DNA from: Chrysomallon squamiferum
Lineage: Eukaryota; Mollusca; Gastropoda; Neomphalida; Peltospiridae
NCBI GenBank assembly: GCA_012295275.1
Contig: CM022672.1
Span: 25,096,430 to 25,160,429 of the forward strand
Direction: 5' to 3'
DNA length: 64,000 bases
Shown piece after piece: positions 38,310 to 49,975 of the stretch; the stretch's first letter is position 1, and the number at the start of each line of letters is the position of its first letter. Position numbers and translations under genes: made by a program. A model generated the notes under the pieces. It was given only the letters and a program-made list of their open reading frames with translations. It did no database searches and had not been told where the DNA came from.

Positions 38310-41225
38310 CAGATGGACGTGAGGAGGAGCAAACATTCGAGGACGATGTTTGTGATGCAGTTACATCATAAGATGATTGTTCTGTTGATTATAGTAATAA
38401 TTTCTCATTCTGGGAAAAAGTGAAGAAGTCAAAACCTCAAGAAAGGTGTATTGATGCTTTTTCCCCACTTACTCACACACATACATAATTACATTCATTA
38501 AAAGCTACTTCAAACTGTTTATTATATTTATAATTTGACACATATTTCTGCTGTCAGTTTTTTTTATTGAGATAAACATGTATTTGTCTGTTGACAGAAA
38601 CCAGCAGTAAAAGATGCAATGCTTCAAAAAGTATAATAAAATCGGTAGAAAAAGTCTTGTTATTGTTTCATTTATTGTTATAAATTTTCAGTTGTTTACC
38701 TTCCTTTGTGTTTGTTTATGTTTGTTACAGTTAAATTATATCCACCCTTTCTTTTGATAGGCTTACCATCAGAGAAATAGTTCGGTGTTCTGTACCTGAG
38801 ATATACTCTACATACAAACTTCTAGTGCAGTAGCATTTGAGTTGCAAGCTCGGCAGTGGGAAAATGTACTGAAATTACAAAAAGGCAGACAATTTGCATG
38901 GCAAATAGCAAGATGTTTTTGTTGAAGGATTAAAAGAAAGCAATCCATATTGCTTTTTCATGTTCAAACATTGTCATGTATCTTCTGCTACAAAAAAATC
39001 AAAAAGGAATAGACTGCTGCTCAGGCTTACTGTATTTTTGCACATTGTTCTGTGAATGTCTGCTTGAAAATGTATACATTGAACAGAGCAACATCTTAGG
39101 CCTGTCAGAGAAAATTTGAAAAAGAGACTGCTCATGGTAAGAAAGCCTTGCAGCAGTATTTGGAATGTGTTAAGAATGCTAAGTCAGACACATTTGTAGC
39201 TGGAAATGTCAGTGGTTATGGAAAATACAAAAGTGTGTTTTGTCAAATTGCTTCTGAATCTAGGAAAAGAGATAGAAGAAATGAATCCTGAAGCTGGGAT
39301 TGTTACTACCAAAACAGCTAGATAGGTCTATCATTTCAGTTATTTACTATATGGTTTAATTTGTTTTCAAAGTCTGTTATATGTATAAAAAATAGAAGCA
39401 TTTAACAGATGCATTCTTGACACTCAATCCTAAGTCTCTTGCAAAATCAATTGCATGTTGTTGTTTTACAATTCTGTTATATATATTTAACAGACACACT
39501 GGCGAATTCCTGATCATTCTTCCTATGTCTTTTACAACACTATGTGTTACTTGTCTGTTTTCAGGCAGAAATTTTGTTGTAAGAAAAATGGCAGTGGCCA
39601 TCTGACCCCTGCAGATGATAACAGTGAATGATGAAAATAAAGAATGAACATAAAAACAAGCACATCATTCAGGAGTAGAGACAAATATGTCAAACTAAAT
39701 GAGGAATACGAACATGAACAGCATGGAAAAAAGGTAAATTCTATTAAAATTAGAGTAAACACTGGATTCTTGGATAGATTGTTACCTTGATGATTTAACT
39801 AATAAAGTTTTGAAATTAGTAGTCTCTTTTGTTAGATGTTTGGGTTTAGAAACTTCAGTGATTACCTTTTTTATAAACAAATTTAATTCTGTCACCTTTG
39901 TCATTTCTCGCTTTCTCTCTCTGTCATTGTCTATGTCTGTGTGTGTGTAAATATGCTGGCATCTATACGTATGTCAGTCTTTGTATTTTGTTCCAGTATG
40001 TTACAGTAAAGTAACAATTATTTTTACAGGGTGGGTGCTTGTTTTAAAAGTTGTTGGCCTCTCATAATATTCTTATCTTAATCAAACTATATGATCATTA
40101 AAATAAAACAAATAATCATTTATTATTACCCTAATGTATGCTAGTTAGTTTTATTTGCTTTTTGATGCAGGCAGTTTGTAAATATGAAGATGGAAAATAC
40201 ATAAAGACCAAAATGCCTGTTGGGGATTCAAATCTTAAATGGCCTGTTGTTATATGAGAAATTATTAGTGGTGAAATGGTAATGCTAAGTAATTTTTAAA
40301 CTGGTTTATTTTTGTTTTAGTTTTAAATATTGCATTTGATTTAAGAAGTAGATCGAAATTTGAATTACCAAAATAAAAAAAATAAAAGAAAAGATGATTT
40401 ATAAAAAGATTTTTGATTCTATGAAAAGGTTACTTAATGTTAAAGCATTTTCAGTAAAAATGACAGATTTATCAGTGATAATATATAATTTATAATATTA
40501 TGATAAATACTTTTGAAAGTGTTTTTAATCTACAAGTTTTAGAAGCCACTAGGTTTTTTCCATAATTATAAGAGGACAGAATAAAAAAAAAAAAAAAAAA
40601 AAAAAAGAAATGCAAAAAAAGCACTTAATTTATTATTAATTAGATTAAATTTAAACTTTTCCTCACCTTTCTTTTTCTTTCTCTTTTTACATTTCCAGTC
40701 TTTATTTTTATTCTAACTTGGAGTCAAAATATGATATTTAAAAAAAAGGAAAAGTTAGATATTGTGAAAAAAATATAAATAGTATGTTTGATGATACAAC
40801 AAAACAAACGAAAACATTTTGTGCACTTTCATTGTTTGGTTTGTTTGTTATTGATGACAGCTGTAAGATAAGAATAGAGATTGTTAATACAAATGATAAA
40901 AATCTCGCAAAGATTCATGTATGTAGACATTTTCTCTTCAACTTGGCATCATCCTGATGAATTCAAAATGCAGAAACTTTACATAGATTTACATCAATAT
41001 TTAAATCTAATGATGATTTGAAAGGACCTTGTTGCCCTAAAACAAATAATATGATGTATCAGTGTATTTTAAAAAATACAATTGTTTCTGTTCTTCTGTT
41101 TTCTTTTTCTTTTGAAAACAGTGTGAAGATGTCTGCAAGAGATGGTTTAAAAAAGTGGACTAATAGAGCAGTTTTTTTATTTTCTAACTACAAATGGACT
41201 TTATATTTTTTGTTGGACTAACTCT
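38310..41225 (+). pseudogene. decayed multi-exon coding relic of unknown family
   Basis: Several plus-strand pieces look like exons with acceptors but carry stops. 38313 onward reads DGREEEQTFEDDVCDAVTS, stop, then DDCSVDYSNNFSFWEKVKKS. 38900-39010 reads ESNPYCFFMFKHCHVSSATK, then KSKRNRLLLRL. 39190-39280, in another frame, reads NVSGYGKYKSVFCQIASESR. 40171-40280 reads AVCKYEDGKYIKTKMPVGDS and then an in-frame TGA. 41120 onward reads CEDVCKRWFKKVD and a stop, followed by AATAAA at about 41285. It may be a dead gene or an old transposon. The family was not recognised. Confidence 0.4.
39377..39601 (-). CDS. hypothetical 74-aa ORF inside the relic region
   Basis: The minus strand reads MATAIFLTTKFLPENRQVTH, then SVVKDIGRMIRNSPVCLLNI and YNRIVKQQHAIDFARDLGLS. 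Composition is protein-like, and the frame is more convincing than the opposite strand. No family was recognised. It may be part of the same mobile or dead element as the plus-strand relic, inserted in inverted orientation. Confidence 0.3.
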   Translation of the reverse strand: MATAIFLTTKFLPENRQVTHSVVKDIGRMIRNSPVCLLNIYNRIVKQQHAIDFARDLGLSVKNASVKCFYFLYI

Positions 41226-41577
41226 AACATGTAAAGCAATTTTAACAAGTGTTTTAAAAATAAATGTATAATATTTTCGTAAAGAATAAAGAAAATCCAC
41301 TTTTTGGAGAAAGTATTATTGGTTTTTGGTGTTTTTTTTACCAGTACTTGTGTTTTTGACATAGCTTTGACATTAACCAAATTAAGTATTATTTTTTATG
41401 TCATGATTTTATATAACCTGCACTCAAATCTATAGAATAATGTCATCCCAAGATTTGGGGAACAAAGGACTTTCAGTTTGACGATGAGAAGAGAATTTTC
41501 TTATTTTAACTCGGTTGGTGTCTGCTTGTCATATGGTGCCTTTGTGTGTTTGCTCTTCTAAGGGTGTCACTTTTAAC

Positions 41578-42172
41578 TCAGTGGACCAGTGGCGTTATCT
41601 TTTCCCCAGTTTCAAATTCTGAATTTACAGAATGATAATACTGTGTAATGGTTTCCTGATGAGAAGAGGATTTTCCTTTCGTTTGCTGATGAGAAGAGGG
41701 TTTTCCTTTCATTTGCTGTTGAGAAGAGGATTTTCCTTTCATTTGCTGATGAGAAGAGGTTTTTCCTTTCATTTGCTGATGAGAAGAGGATTTTCCTTTA
41801 GTTTGCTGATGAGAAGAGGTTTTTCCTTTAGTTTGCTGATCAGAAGAGGTTTTTCCTTTAATTTGCTGATGAGAAGAGGTTTTTCCTTTAATTTGCTGAT
41901 GAGAAGAGGATTTTTTTTTAATTTGTGGATGAGAAGAGGATTTTCTTTTGGTTTGCTGTTGAGAAGAGGCTTTTCTTTTGGTTTGCTGATCAGTAGAGGA
42001 TTTTTTTTTATTTGGATGATCTAAATACAATTGACAGTTTAGTATTCTGTGGCCTTTTTGAGACTTACATTCAGGAATAACACCTAGGCGTTCCAGTTCC
42101 TGTCTCTTCCAGTTCTCGTCACTGTTTTCCATTATAAGACTCAACGTATCCCGCTGGCTCATATTGTTCCAT
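41578..42172 (-). CDS. C-terminal exon of gene C: cytoplasmic tail with twelve 10-residue repeats
   Basis: The acceptor (TTTTCAAAAG) joins in phase 2 to the TM exon at 42866-42956. The 198-codon exon begins RWNNMSQRDTLSLIMENSDE, has a Trp/Glu/Arg-rich segment with one ECK and one NCQ, then twelve tandem copies of a 10-residue unit of type KGKSSSHQQT, and ends FETGEKITPLVH before the stop at 41578. The repeats are strongly basic and Ser-rich. No known domain was recognised. Confidence 0.7.
41651..42010 (-). repeat. in-frame 30-bp coding minisatellite, 12 units
   Basis: Twelve consecutive 30-bp units encode (K-x-K-x-S-S-x-x-Q-x) repeats. Consensus KGKSSSHQQ plus T, M or I; outer units at the N-terminal side are KKK or KRK variants. 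Unit length is constant with no indel, so the reading frame is kept under selection or the array is young. The antisense frame is also open, an artefact of the repeat. Confidence 0.9.
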
Positions 42173-42499
42173 CTTTTGAAAAATGAAGTAAAAACGAGTT
42201 AGTCATGTTGAACAACAACAAACAGAAATGAATAAGCATACAGATAGATACGTGTAAAATTTAAAACGAAATCTAAACACAAATACACATGCACATGCCG
42301 CTAGTGGTTGTGGGAATATACAAACAAATAAATACATACACATTCAGACAAATATCTGTCATTATGTGCATCTGTGCATATTTATTTGCATGTATTTGTA
42401 TACACTGTGTCAGGTTTTAGTAATTGATGGATAATACCGTTACCCAAGCACCAATACCGATTTTCTAAATTTTAACGAGTTATGTTGAGAGATATGTTA

Positions 42500-42760
42500 G
42501 TTGTTAACATACGATTATGTTAGTCACTCTGGTGTTGCTAGCGTGCCTTCAGATGCGAGTTCGATGCTCGCCTGTTCAATTGTTCCACATTTACCTGTTT
42601 GATTGCTGACATGTGTGCCATCCTATGTCATTTTGGCGACTAGTGATAAGGGATTGGCTCCTGCCTTTCGGAGTCGCCCAAAACACTAGATGTTTTGTGT
42701 TTTTTAAAGTCATACTTCCACGCACGCACACACACACATGCACGCACACACACACACACA
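42500..42760 (+). mobile_element. possible tRNA-derived SINE ending in a CA microsatellite
   Basis: TGTTGCTAGCGTGCCTTCAG followed by ATGCGAGTTCGATGCTCGCC looks like a tRNA A-box to B-box stretch (GTTCGATGC). The element seems to run into (CA)n at about 42720-42765. This is a weak call. Confidence 0.35.
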
Positions 42761-42865
42761 CACATCTGTATATATATGTATCTAAATGTGTGTATATATG
42801 TATATATGTTTTTATACACGTGTGTCTGCGTGTGTGAGTGTGTGGATATAAAATAAATGAATCAC

Positions 42866-42956
42866 CTCCAAAGCAGGTATACAATCAAAGCAATGAAAAA
42901 CATGAATCCAACGGCAGCAACTGATAATAATGCTATAAAGGTTGTGTTCGTTTTGT
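42866..42956 (-). CDS. transmembrane exon of gene C
   Basis: A poly-T acceptor (TTTTTTTTTTCAG) and a GTGATT donor bound 91 nt, phase 1 in and 2 out. It encodes KTNTT, then the hydrophobic FIALLSVAAVGFMFFIALIV, then YLLWR. Phases are identical to the TM exon of gene B. The next exon (42172) joins in frame. Confidence 0.65.
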
Positions 42957-43457
42957 CTGAAAAAAAAAAAAGAAAATATTCTGAATTTTTGTCTATATGA
43001 ATATGTCTTTTAGTCTGAAAGACAGTGTTTTTAACAGTCTCATTTCTATCTGCCTGCGAGTGTGTGTGTTTGTGTGTTTTGTTTTTTATTTAAAAGTTCT
43101 GGAAACTCAATGGCTTTCGAGGAAATATAAGAGAAGATTTAACAGAACTGCATTCCGGAACAAAAATAAAACGAACATTAAATAAATAAATAATAACAAA
43201 AACAACAACAACAACAACAACAGCAACAAGAAGAAGAAGAAGGAGAAGAACTTTAAATCATTCTGAGGAGCAGAAATAGTGATATCTTACAGTTTTCTGA
43301 TTTTTTTTTTTTTAAATAAACACCAACTCTTTTTGTGCACAAAATAACAACAACAATAATAATAGTTGATAACAGTGGTAGTAATACACACAAAAATAAT
43401 AATAAGTAAAGCAAAAATAATAATAAGTAAATCAAAAATAATAATTAAAAAAATCTA

Positions 43458-43504
<47 letters not shown>

Positions 43505-43514
43505 GATCCTACAG

Positions 43515-43747
43515 ATCGTTTTCATAAGGTGTACATGAAATATAAATGGAACTCTTATTTAGACGCTGATCCTATTTTCAGTCTATCTTCTTATATTAAA
43601 AAAATGCAAAATGTTTTCAAAACACCGATGAAAACTATAGACACTTTCTATTTCAACGAAAGTGAACCATTGAATGAGAAAATGACAAATCGAACACAGC
43701 CACATGCTTATCAGAATTATAGCCATGGGAAATATTTAACGCTTTAA
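43515..43747 (+). CDS. possible plus-strand terminal exon
   Basis: The acceptor ATCCTACAG is followed, in phase 1 in, by RFHKVYMKYKWNSYLDADPI, then polar sequence with Asn-x-Ser/Thr sites (NESE, NRTQ, NYSH), ending GKYLTL and TAA. An (AAT)n tract replaces the pyrimidine tract, so the acceptor is poor. Partner exons are unknown. Confidence 0.3.
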
Positions 43748-44034
43748 TGCCTACAATATCGTAATATAGGTAAAATATTTATCAGTAATTAAAAAAAAAA
43801 AAAAAGGTATGATCGATTCTGGGAAGGACTGAGGTACCGAACAACCTCTGGTTCTTCTGACACCTCGTCTTTCCCTAGTAATATCTAGTGTGCTGTATAT
43901 TACCAATTTCTCTTCCTTCTATTTTATTTTAGACCTTCATTTCGTTTCGTCACAAGTTTGTTCATAACTAAATTATTTTGTCAATCTATCTATCTGTCTG
44001 TCTGCATGTTTGTTTCTTTGTATCACTGTATGTA

Positions 44035-44318
44035 TACAGGGCCTGTGACAGGGGGCTCCAGTCGGTACTTTGTTTCGGGGCCCAAGAGCTAGGAAAAGTC
44101 CCATAGCAACAAAGCAACATCCATTCCCCCCTCGAGAACAGTCACTTTGTACTACCCTCAGCCCGACATACACTCACATTCACCTACACAAACATCACTA
44201 TACTTATCACACCGCACTTACTTCTTTTTATTAGTATTTTGAGAATAATCTTTGCCTGCCTTGTGTCATCCAAAGGCGGCTTGTACCGCCTTGCAAAATT
44301 TATCTTGGAGGCCCTGTA
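44035..44318. mobile_element. 284-bp MITE with perfect 10-bp TIRs and TGTA flanks
   Basis: It starts TACAGGGCCT and ends AGGCCCTGTA, exact inverted copies. TGTA is found on both sides (44031-44034 and 44319-44322), a likely target-site duplication. The interior is GC-richer than its surroundings and has no transposase frame. Confidence 0.8.
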
Positions 44319-45005
44319 TGTAACTATGTATGTATATGTATCTATATCTTTATCTATATCTATATATTTATTTATATATCGCGGTCAATACAATCCAACA
44401 CAGCTCTTGTAGGAAATGCACTGTATACTGAAAAGCATGGAAACCATTACAAGAAACTGGTAATATTGCACACGAAATTTCAAGATGACTGTTGCGAGTG
44501 AAACCGATAAACTATTTGTATGACCAGTCTAGTGACAGTAATAAAACTACTGGACGAAAATAGTTACAAGGAAAGATTTACTTGGGCAGAATGAAATACA
44601 TTATTCATTTTTACCATTTTTTATTAAAATTTCAAATTTCATCAAACCATAAAGAATTCATTCATCTGCTCATCTGAAATAAAGCCAGACTGATTTATGA
44701 CAGACAAATACCTAAAATACATTTGATAGATACGATTTTACAGAACTTAGAAGTTGGTACATTGTATGGAAAAAAAAAAAAAAAAAAAAATACAGGTAAA
44801 AACAAACAAATAAATAAAATAAAATAAAATAAAAATAGAAAAATAGAAGAAAAAAGAGCAATAAATAAAGATAAAAGACCCTGCACATTTTCCTATTTTT
44901 TCCTTGTACGTTCCTTTATTAGAAATTCGTAAATTCCAATCATTTACTTAATTCTTGGGTTTCGTTTGCACATTTGTTCTTTTTGTTATTTTTCTTTTTC
45001 TTTTC

Positions 45006-45214
45006 TTTTTTTATTTCACATTTATCTCTGCTCTAGTTAGAGATAAAAAATTACACACTTTTCAAAATATTCTCTTTCGTTGATATATATCAGCCAAATT
45101 ACAGACTTTCCAAAATCCTCAATTTCGCTGATATATATCAGCGAAACTGAATATTTTGGAAAGTCTATAATTTGTTATCTCTAACTTGAGTAGAGATAAA
45201 TGTGAAATAAAAAA
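45006..45214. repeat. foldback element with nested palindromes
   Basis: The outer left arm 45006-45053 (TTATTTCACATTTATCTCTG and onward) is inverted at about 45168-45214 with few mismatches. Inside, 45123-45146 is a perfect 24-bp palindrome centred on TGATATATATCA, and flanking blocks around GACTTTCCAAAAT are inverted too. An additional direct copy of the inner block lies at 45054-45095. It has no coding content. Confidence 0.8.
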
Positions 45215-46201
45215 TTATATTATATAGTATGTATGTGTAGATGTGTGTGTATATATGTATATATATATATATAAATTAAAATTAAAATTTCATATGCATG
45301 CCAGTATTTATGAATATTGTCTGTAGGTATGTATGTGTGTGCATTATATTAGAGATCACATTAGCACAGGAAAACTAAATCAAAGCCTCCCAAACGTCAG
45401 ATGCCGCTGACGATACTCGAATGTATAGAACTCATTCACACATATTCCCAATGTTTTTGTCGATGTAGCTCGGCAGAGAAACAAGCTATAAAAAATGCTG
45501 CTTAAATTGCAGCTTCCCACGAAACCGTCGTTCATTGTCTTTCGTCGTTTTTGCGTGGGTAGGAAACATGGCACTGGCAGGTTCATATTTAGGAATGAAT
45601 ATTCTTGTTTTAAGTACGTCTGTACATAGAAAACATTCGTAACGCACTGACACAGACGGACAAAGTTACTCAGTATTACTACTACTACTACTACTACTAC
45701 TACTTATTATTATTATTATTATTTTTACCATTTTCGGCACTGACAATGCGGAATTGTTCTGAAAACAAACAGATATAAATATAACAGAAATCTACGCATG
45801 TACGTTACGTGTGTGCGTGCATGTATGTACGTGTTCGCTCAACAAAAATCAGCCGTATCAAATGTAGAGCACACATATATATATATATAATAAAATAATA
45901 ATAATAATAATAATTTTAAAAAATATATCTATCTGAGTTTTTATATTCATCAACTAATACTTGGATCTGTTTACGTGACCGTATGAGAAGTTTTTATTAT
46001 GCGACATTTTAAAGATGTTTTTCTTTTTCTTCTTTTTTTACATACACATACGCATATACATACATACATACATACATACATACATGCATGCATGCATGCA
46101 TTCATTCATTCATATAGTAAGAAAGTAAGAAAAGGGAACGGTAATAAAGGTTTATTTTAGAAGTGAATAGATAAATATTTGTATATCATAATTATACAAA
46201 C

Positions 46202-46241
46202 CCAGTGCCCGATAGACGAAGAACAGAAATACCATCTTCAT
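46202..46241 (-). CDS. signal-peptide-like first exon, possibly gene C
   Basis: An ATG at 46241 opens MKMVFLFFVYRAL and meets a GTTTGT donor in phase 1. Order, strand and phase allow joining to the TM exon at 42956, but then almost no ectodomain would exist, so exons in between are probably missed. The short length makes chance possible. Confidence 0.35.
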
Positions 46242-46500
46242 TGCGAGTTTTACGCTTGTTTATGATACCTGCAACAACAACGAATACATTCAGATCTTAC
46301 TTATTTTTTCAAAGTACATTGTATATTATTTATTTTTGGCTATCAGTTTCTGCTAACAATAGTGTTTAACGGTACCATTGCTCATTAAATATTAATTCGT
46401 TAAGTATGTACTGTTGAATATTGGTACAGTTTTTAATTATTATTAATGAAATGAACCCGTTTGTCAATAATATGCTGCTAACTACAACTATCTGGGACAG

Positions 46501-46618
46501 ACATAAAGGGTTCGAAAACCTAAAAATAAAAAATAATAAAAATAATAAAATTCTAAGAAGGTTATCTTCAATGGAAACTTTGGAACCTATCGAAGAGACA
46601 TATTTGCAACTCATGTGA
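46501..46618 (+). CDS. possible plus-strand cytoplasmic-tail exon
   Basis: After CTATCTGGGACAG, phase 2 in, the frame reads HKGFENLKIKN, then LRRLSSMETLEPIEETYLQL and M before TGA. The YLQL motif resembles a tyrosine-based signal. No upstream partner was found. Confidence 0.25.
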
Positions 46619-46719
46619 CATGCAGTGCGGAAAGATGGACACTATCTAAACCAGCAAAGGCCAAACTAACAGCATCACAAAGGTGGAGAGAAATATATTA
46701 AACATGACATAGTAAGAAA

Positions 46720-47035
46720 GAAAACGAACGTCTTAGCCTGAACATTGATGCTAGGCAGGGTGGCACAGAAGCAGAATAAAAGATAACCAATGCACATCAC
46801 ATAGCGCCTAAAGGAAATCCTAGGAAGGGAAGCGGTATGAAGGAAGACAAGCGGAATGAATGAACTAGATAACTGCTGGAAAGGATGACTGAAAACACAG
46901 GCAGGTGTGGAATCAACATGCTGGAATTTTAGTCCAACAAAGGGAGACTGTTGCTGCTGCTGCTGCTGCTGATGTGTATGATGATGATGATAATGATAAT
47001 AAAGAGTGTAATTATTATTATTATTATTATTAAAA
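46720..47035 (+). mobile_element. 3' end of a LINE, frame broken, ending in microsatellites
   Basis: Pieces in two frames read KGNPRKGSG and VWNQHAGILVQQRET. This is the usual C-terminal pattern of RTE/CR1-like LINE reverse-transcriptase proteins (a basic RPRKRW-like motif, then a W-x-x-HA...QQ end). Stops and a frameshift show decay. The element runs into (GCT)n, (GAT)n and (ATT)n, a typical LINE tail. Confidence 0.55.
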
Positions 47036-49300
47036 TAATCAAATAAATAAATATTTTTGATAATTTATTGTTTTTGTTATTTTTATGCGGACATTGATTG
47101 TTATTATGTTATATTATATTATATTAAATTAAAAAATTTACTTTTCTAAGAATAGGCCTGTCAGACCAAAATATATATATATTTGACCATTCTGTTAAGG
47201 ATTATCATAACTTATTTCTTTCACAATACATTTGAATAAAACCTAGCAGAAGAGAAGATATTAATATTCTGAAAGAAAAGTAAAAGGGCGGGCGTATTTG
47301 TTCTTGTTGAAAAGATAAAAATTAATGTCTACTTAGTATAATTAACTTCACCAGTATTTATTGTTTAGATTTAACTTGCATGAAATAGTCTCGTCTATGT
47401 GAAATTAAAACTTTTAGCTGCTTCTTTGCTTTTTCTTTGCATTAGGACAAGATATATCAGCAAATGCAATGATAAACAATTCCGTGTGCAGTTCTGACTG
47501 TCGCTGTTTATTCGTTGTAATGCTATTTTAAAATCACAAATTCGAGCTCGAATATTTTTCAATTCCGACGCGGTAAAAAATATATGGATATGTTCTACAC
47601 GTATTCGTCTTTTATCTGATCCAGTTTGATTTTATTCAGCCTGTAAAAAACCAATTTGCTCAATATATAAAGTCTATATTAAGGCATTCGATCACAAAAG
47701 TTATTAATACTATTGAGAAACATCGTCCAAAACGACTCAGAAGTCTGACTTTAAAAACGGCCGCCATGTAAGGTCAAAGATCGACAACGTAAATCTATAG
47801 TAGATGGTAGTTTCGTAACTGTCCGTGTCGATTTTAGTGTTCAGAGAGGAGAGAAATACATTTTTAATTATATTTGTTTTATAATTATGGACTGAATATT
47901 TAACGAGTTATAAAACTCAAAAGTACGTAGTGCTCCATGCAGACCTACTTTTCATAAAATGGGAGAACATCTAACATGCTCGCTAACAACCGTGCAACCT
48001 CATGAAATGTCTACATTTTTATTTCCTGTTCCCTCGAAATTTTTAAAATATCGAATAATATTTTCTCAGTGTATCGAAGACGAAAAATTCTTTGTAATTT
48101 AACGATTCAACCGGAAAACCATTTCATGTAGAATTTATATTCGTAATATTTTATCTCAATAAAACTACAGTGAGCATTAACTGTGCAGTCATAACGGGCA
48201 TGCTTAGAAGGATATTTAAATATCTATATATATTTAGCAGTGTGGGCCCTATTAAGGAATATAGTACTTAGCCCGTTTAATTACTACAGTGGAATCAAGC
48301 ATACCTTTTAGAAATAGTGCCGTAGTGACTCCTTTATTGATAAAGCAGCAATTAGCTGAATTCTGAATTATACTCACTCGGGCCTCATTTCAAATTGATA
48401 AACACTGATTTAATTACATCAAATATATTTCAAAAAATAAAAATAAAAAAAATAAAATAAAAAAAAAAATAATAAAAAAATATATATAGTTTAAACTATT
48501 ACCTATACGTATCCTCAAAACAACCTTATCTGTATATTAAAGTTCCCGATTGTCTTTATTATTTATCTTTTCGACGAATTATTACGTCATTCTTAGCTAC
48601 AATTGTTAATTAACAACGTCATAACACAATAATCCTCCCCCTTTAAAGACTTTTTGCTCTTCTCATCTTAATCTTTTTTCTTTTAATTTTATTTTTGTTC
48701 ATATCACTACTTTATTATTATAACTCTTGTAAGGCATAAATATCCACCATTCCACGTTTAATTAATTTGTTTCTTTTCCATACTTTAATGCAATATATAT
48801 ATATTTTGTTCTTTATATTGATATATGTTTTTATATGCTAGACTTCCTTTTGAAAACCATTTATTTCTTGATTTATATATTGTTTTCAAATGCTTTGCTA
48901 TTCCATTCATTTGACCTTTGATGATGATGATGATGATGATGATAATAATAATAATAATAATTCATTTTAGGACCATTTATAAAAATGTATCTACGTTCCG
49001 GCCCATAAACAATGTAAACTAATTATTTCAATAAATAATAAAATAAATAATAAATTAATTTTATCAATTTAAATATAATTATAAATCATGTTCTAAAATG
49101 TGTACTAGATGCCAAAAACTGGTGTCTTTCATTTTTCTCTTTTGTTATTTTTTTTTTTAAATCATTTGACGATTTTTTATTTATAAAAATAACAAGCAAA
49201 AATGAATTACCTACATTCCTTATTAACTAAAATGCCTTAAAAATTTAGTCCTAATTATTTAAATCAACTGCTAATAAATTTTCCAATTTTTTTTTACAAA
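47036..49300. other. no gene seen
   Basis: AT-rich DNA with (GAT)n/(AAT)n at 48920-48962 and poly-A-rich DNA at 48430-48490. 47740-47850 is less AT-rich (CGGCCGCCATG) but has no usable ORF. Confidence 0.4.
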
Positions 49301-49313
49301 AATGGAAAGCTTA

Positions 49314-49391
<78 letters not shown>

Positions 49392-49585
49392 CTGATAAGC
49401 TTGGATTTTTCAAAGTAAATAAAAATTTAAAAAGTCAAAGTGAAATGAAAACAGTAAATAAAGTTTAGCAAAAAAACCTTAGTTCTACTATATTTTTATG
49501 CATCACAATGCATACGACAAAAAATAAATAAAATAAAATAATATATATATATATATATATATAAAAAAAAAAAATGAATAATGAA

Positions 49586-49632
<47 letters not shown>
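49314..49632. repeat. (AAT)n, (AT)n and (AAT)n microsatellite cluster
   Basis: (AAT)n 49314-49387, (AT)n 49541-49562 and (AAT)n 49584-49632. ORFs of Ile or Tyr runs here are artefacts. Confidence 0.9.
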
Positions 49633-49635
<3 letters not shown>

Positions 49636-49672
49636 TCAATGACTTTACAGTACAAAGTTTGCAGGCGTGTCA

Positions 49673-49705
<33 letters not shown>

Positions 49706-49749
49706 TATTATTTATTTCTTTTTCCATTCACCGTTGATACGCTTACTGG

Positions 49750-49975
49750 TTATTACACATTAATGCTGGAACTGAAAAGGAAAAACAATAGCAAATGCTT
49801 GGTTATAGAGTTATCTCCTATGATAGCTTCTTCCGTTAACCAAACGATAACTCTTTGGCGTAACGTTCTGAAAGCTCGCTGGAAGTGTTCGCTGGCTTCA
49901 CTTCAGCGGGAAATAACTGAGAAATCGGAACCGGTGTGGCAGGAAATCACAAACAGACCACTTGTCATTTCTTAG
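49750..49975 (+). CDS. ambiguous ORF-bearing block of lower AT content
   Basis: The plus strand reads NSKCLVIELSPMIASSVNQT, then ITLWRNVLKARWKCSLASLQ and onward to TAG at 49973. The minus strand has an equally good acceptor (CCGATTTCTCAG) and a frame LFPAEVKPANTSSELSERYA ending in a stop. I cannot decide the strand. The block stands out from its AT-rich flanks and could be an exon or a repeat. Confidence 0.25.

Noticed and set aside
41632-42024. A 130-aa plus-strand ORF of RRGFSF repeats
   Set aside because: It is the antisense frame of the 30-bp coding minisatellite of gene C; the minus frame has splice sites and phase continuity.
45380-45586. A 68-aa minus-strand ORF considered as a missing gene C ectodomain exon
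   Set aside because: Acceptors are present, but no frame fits phase 1 on both sides before a stop.
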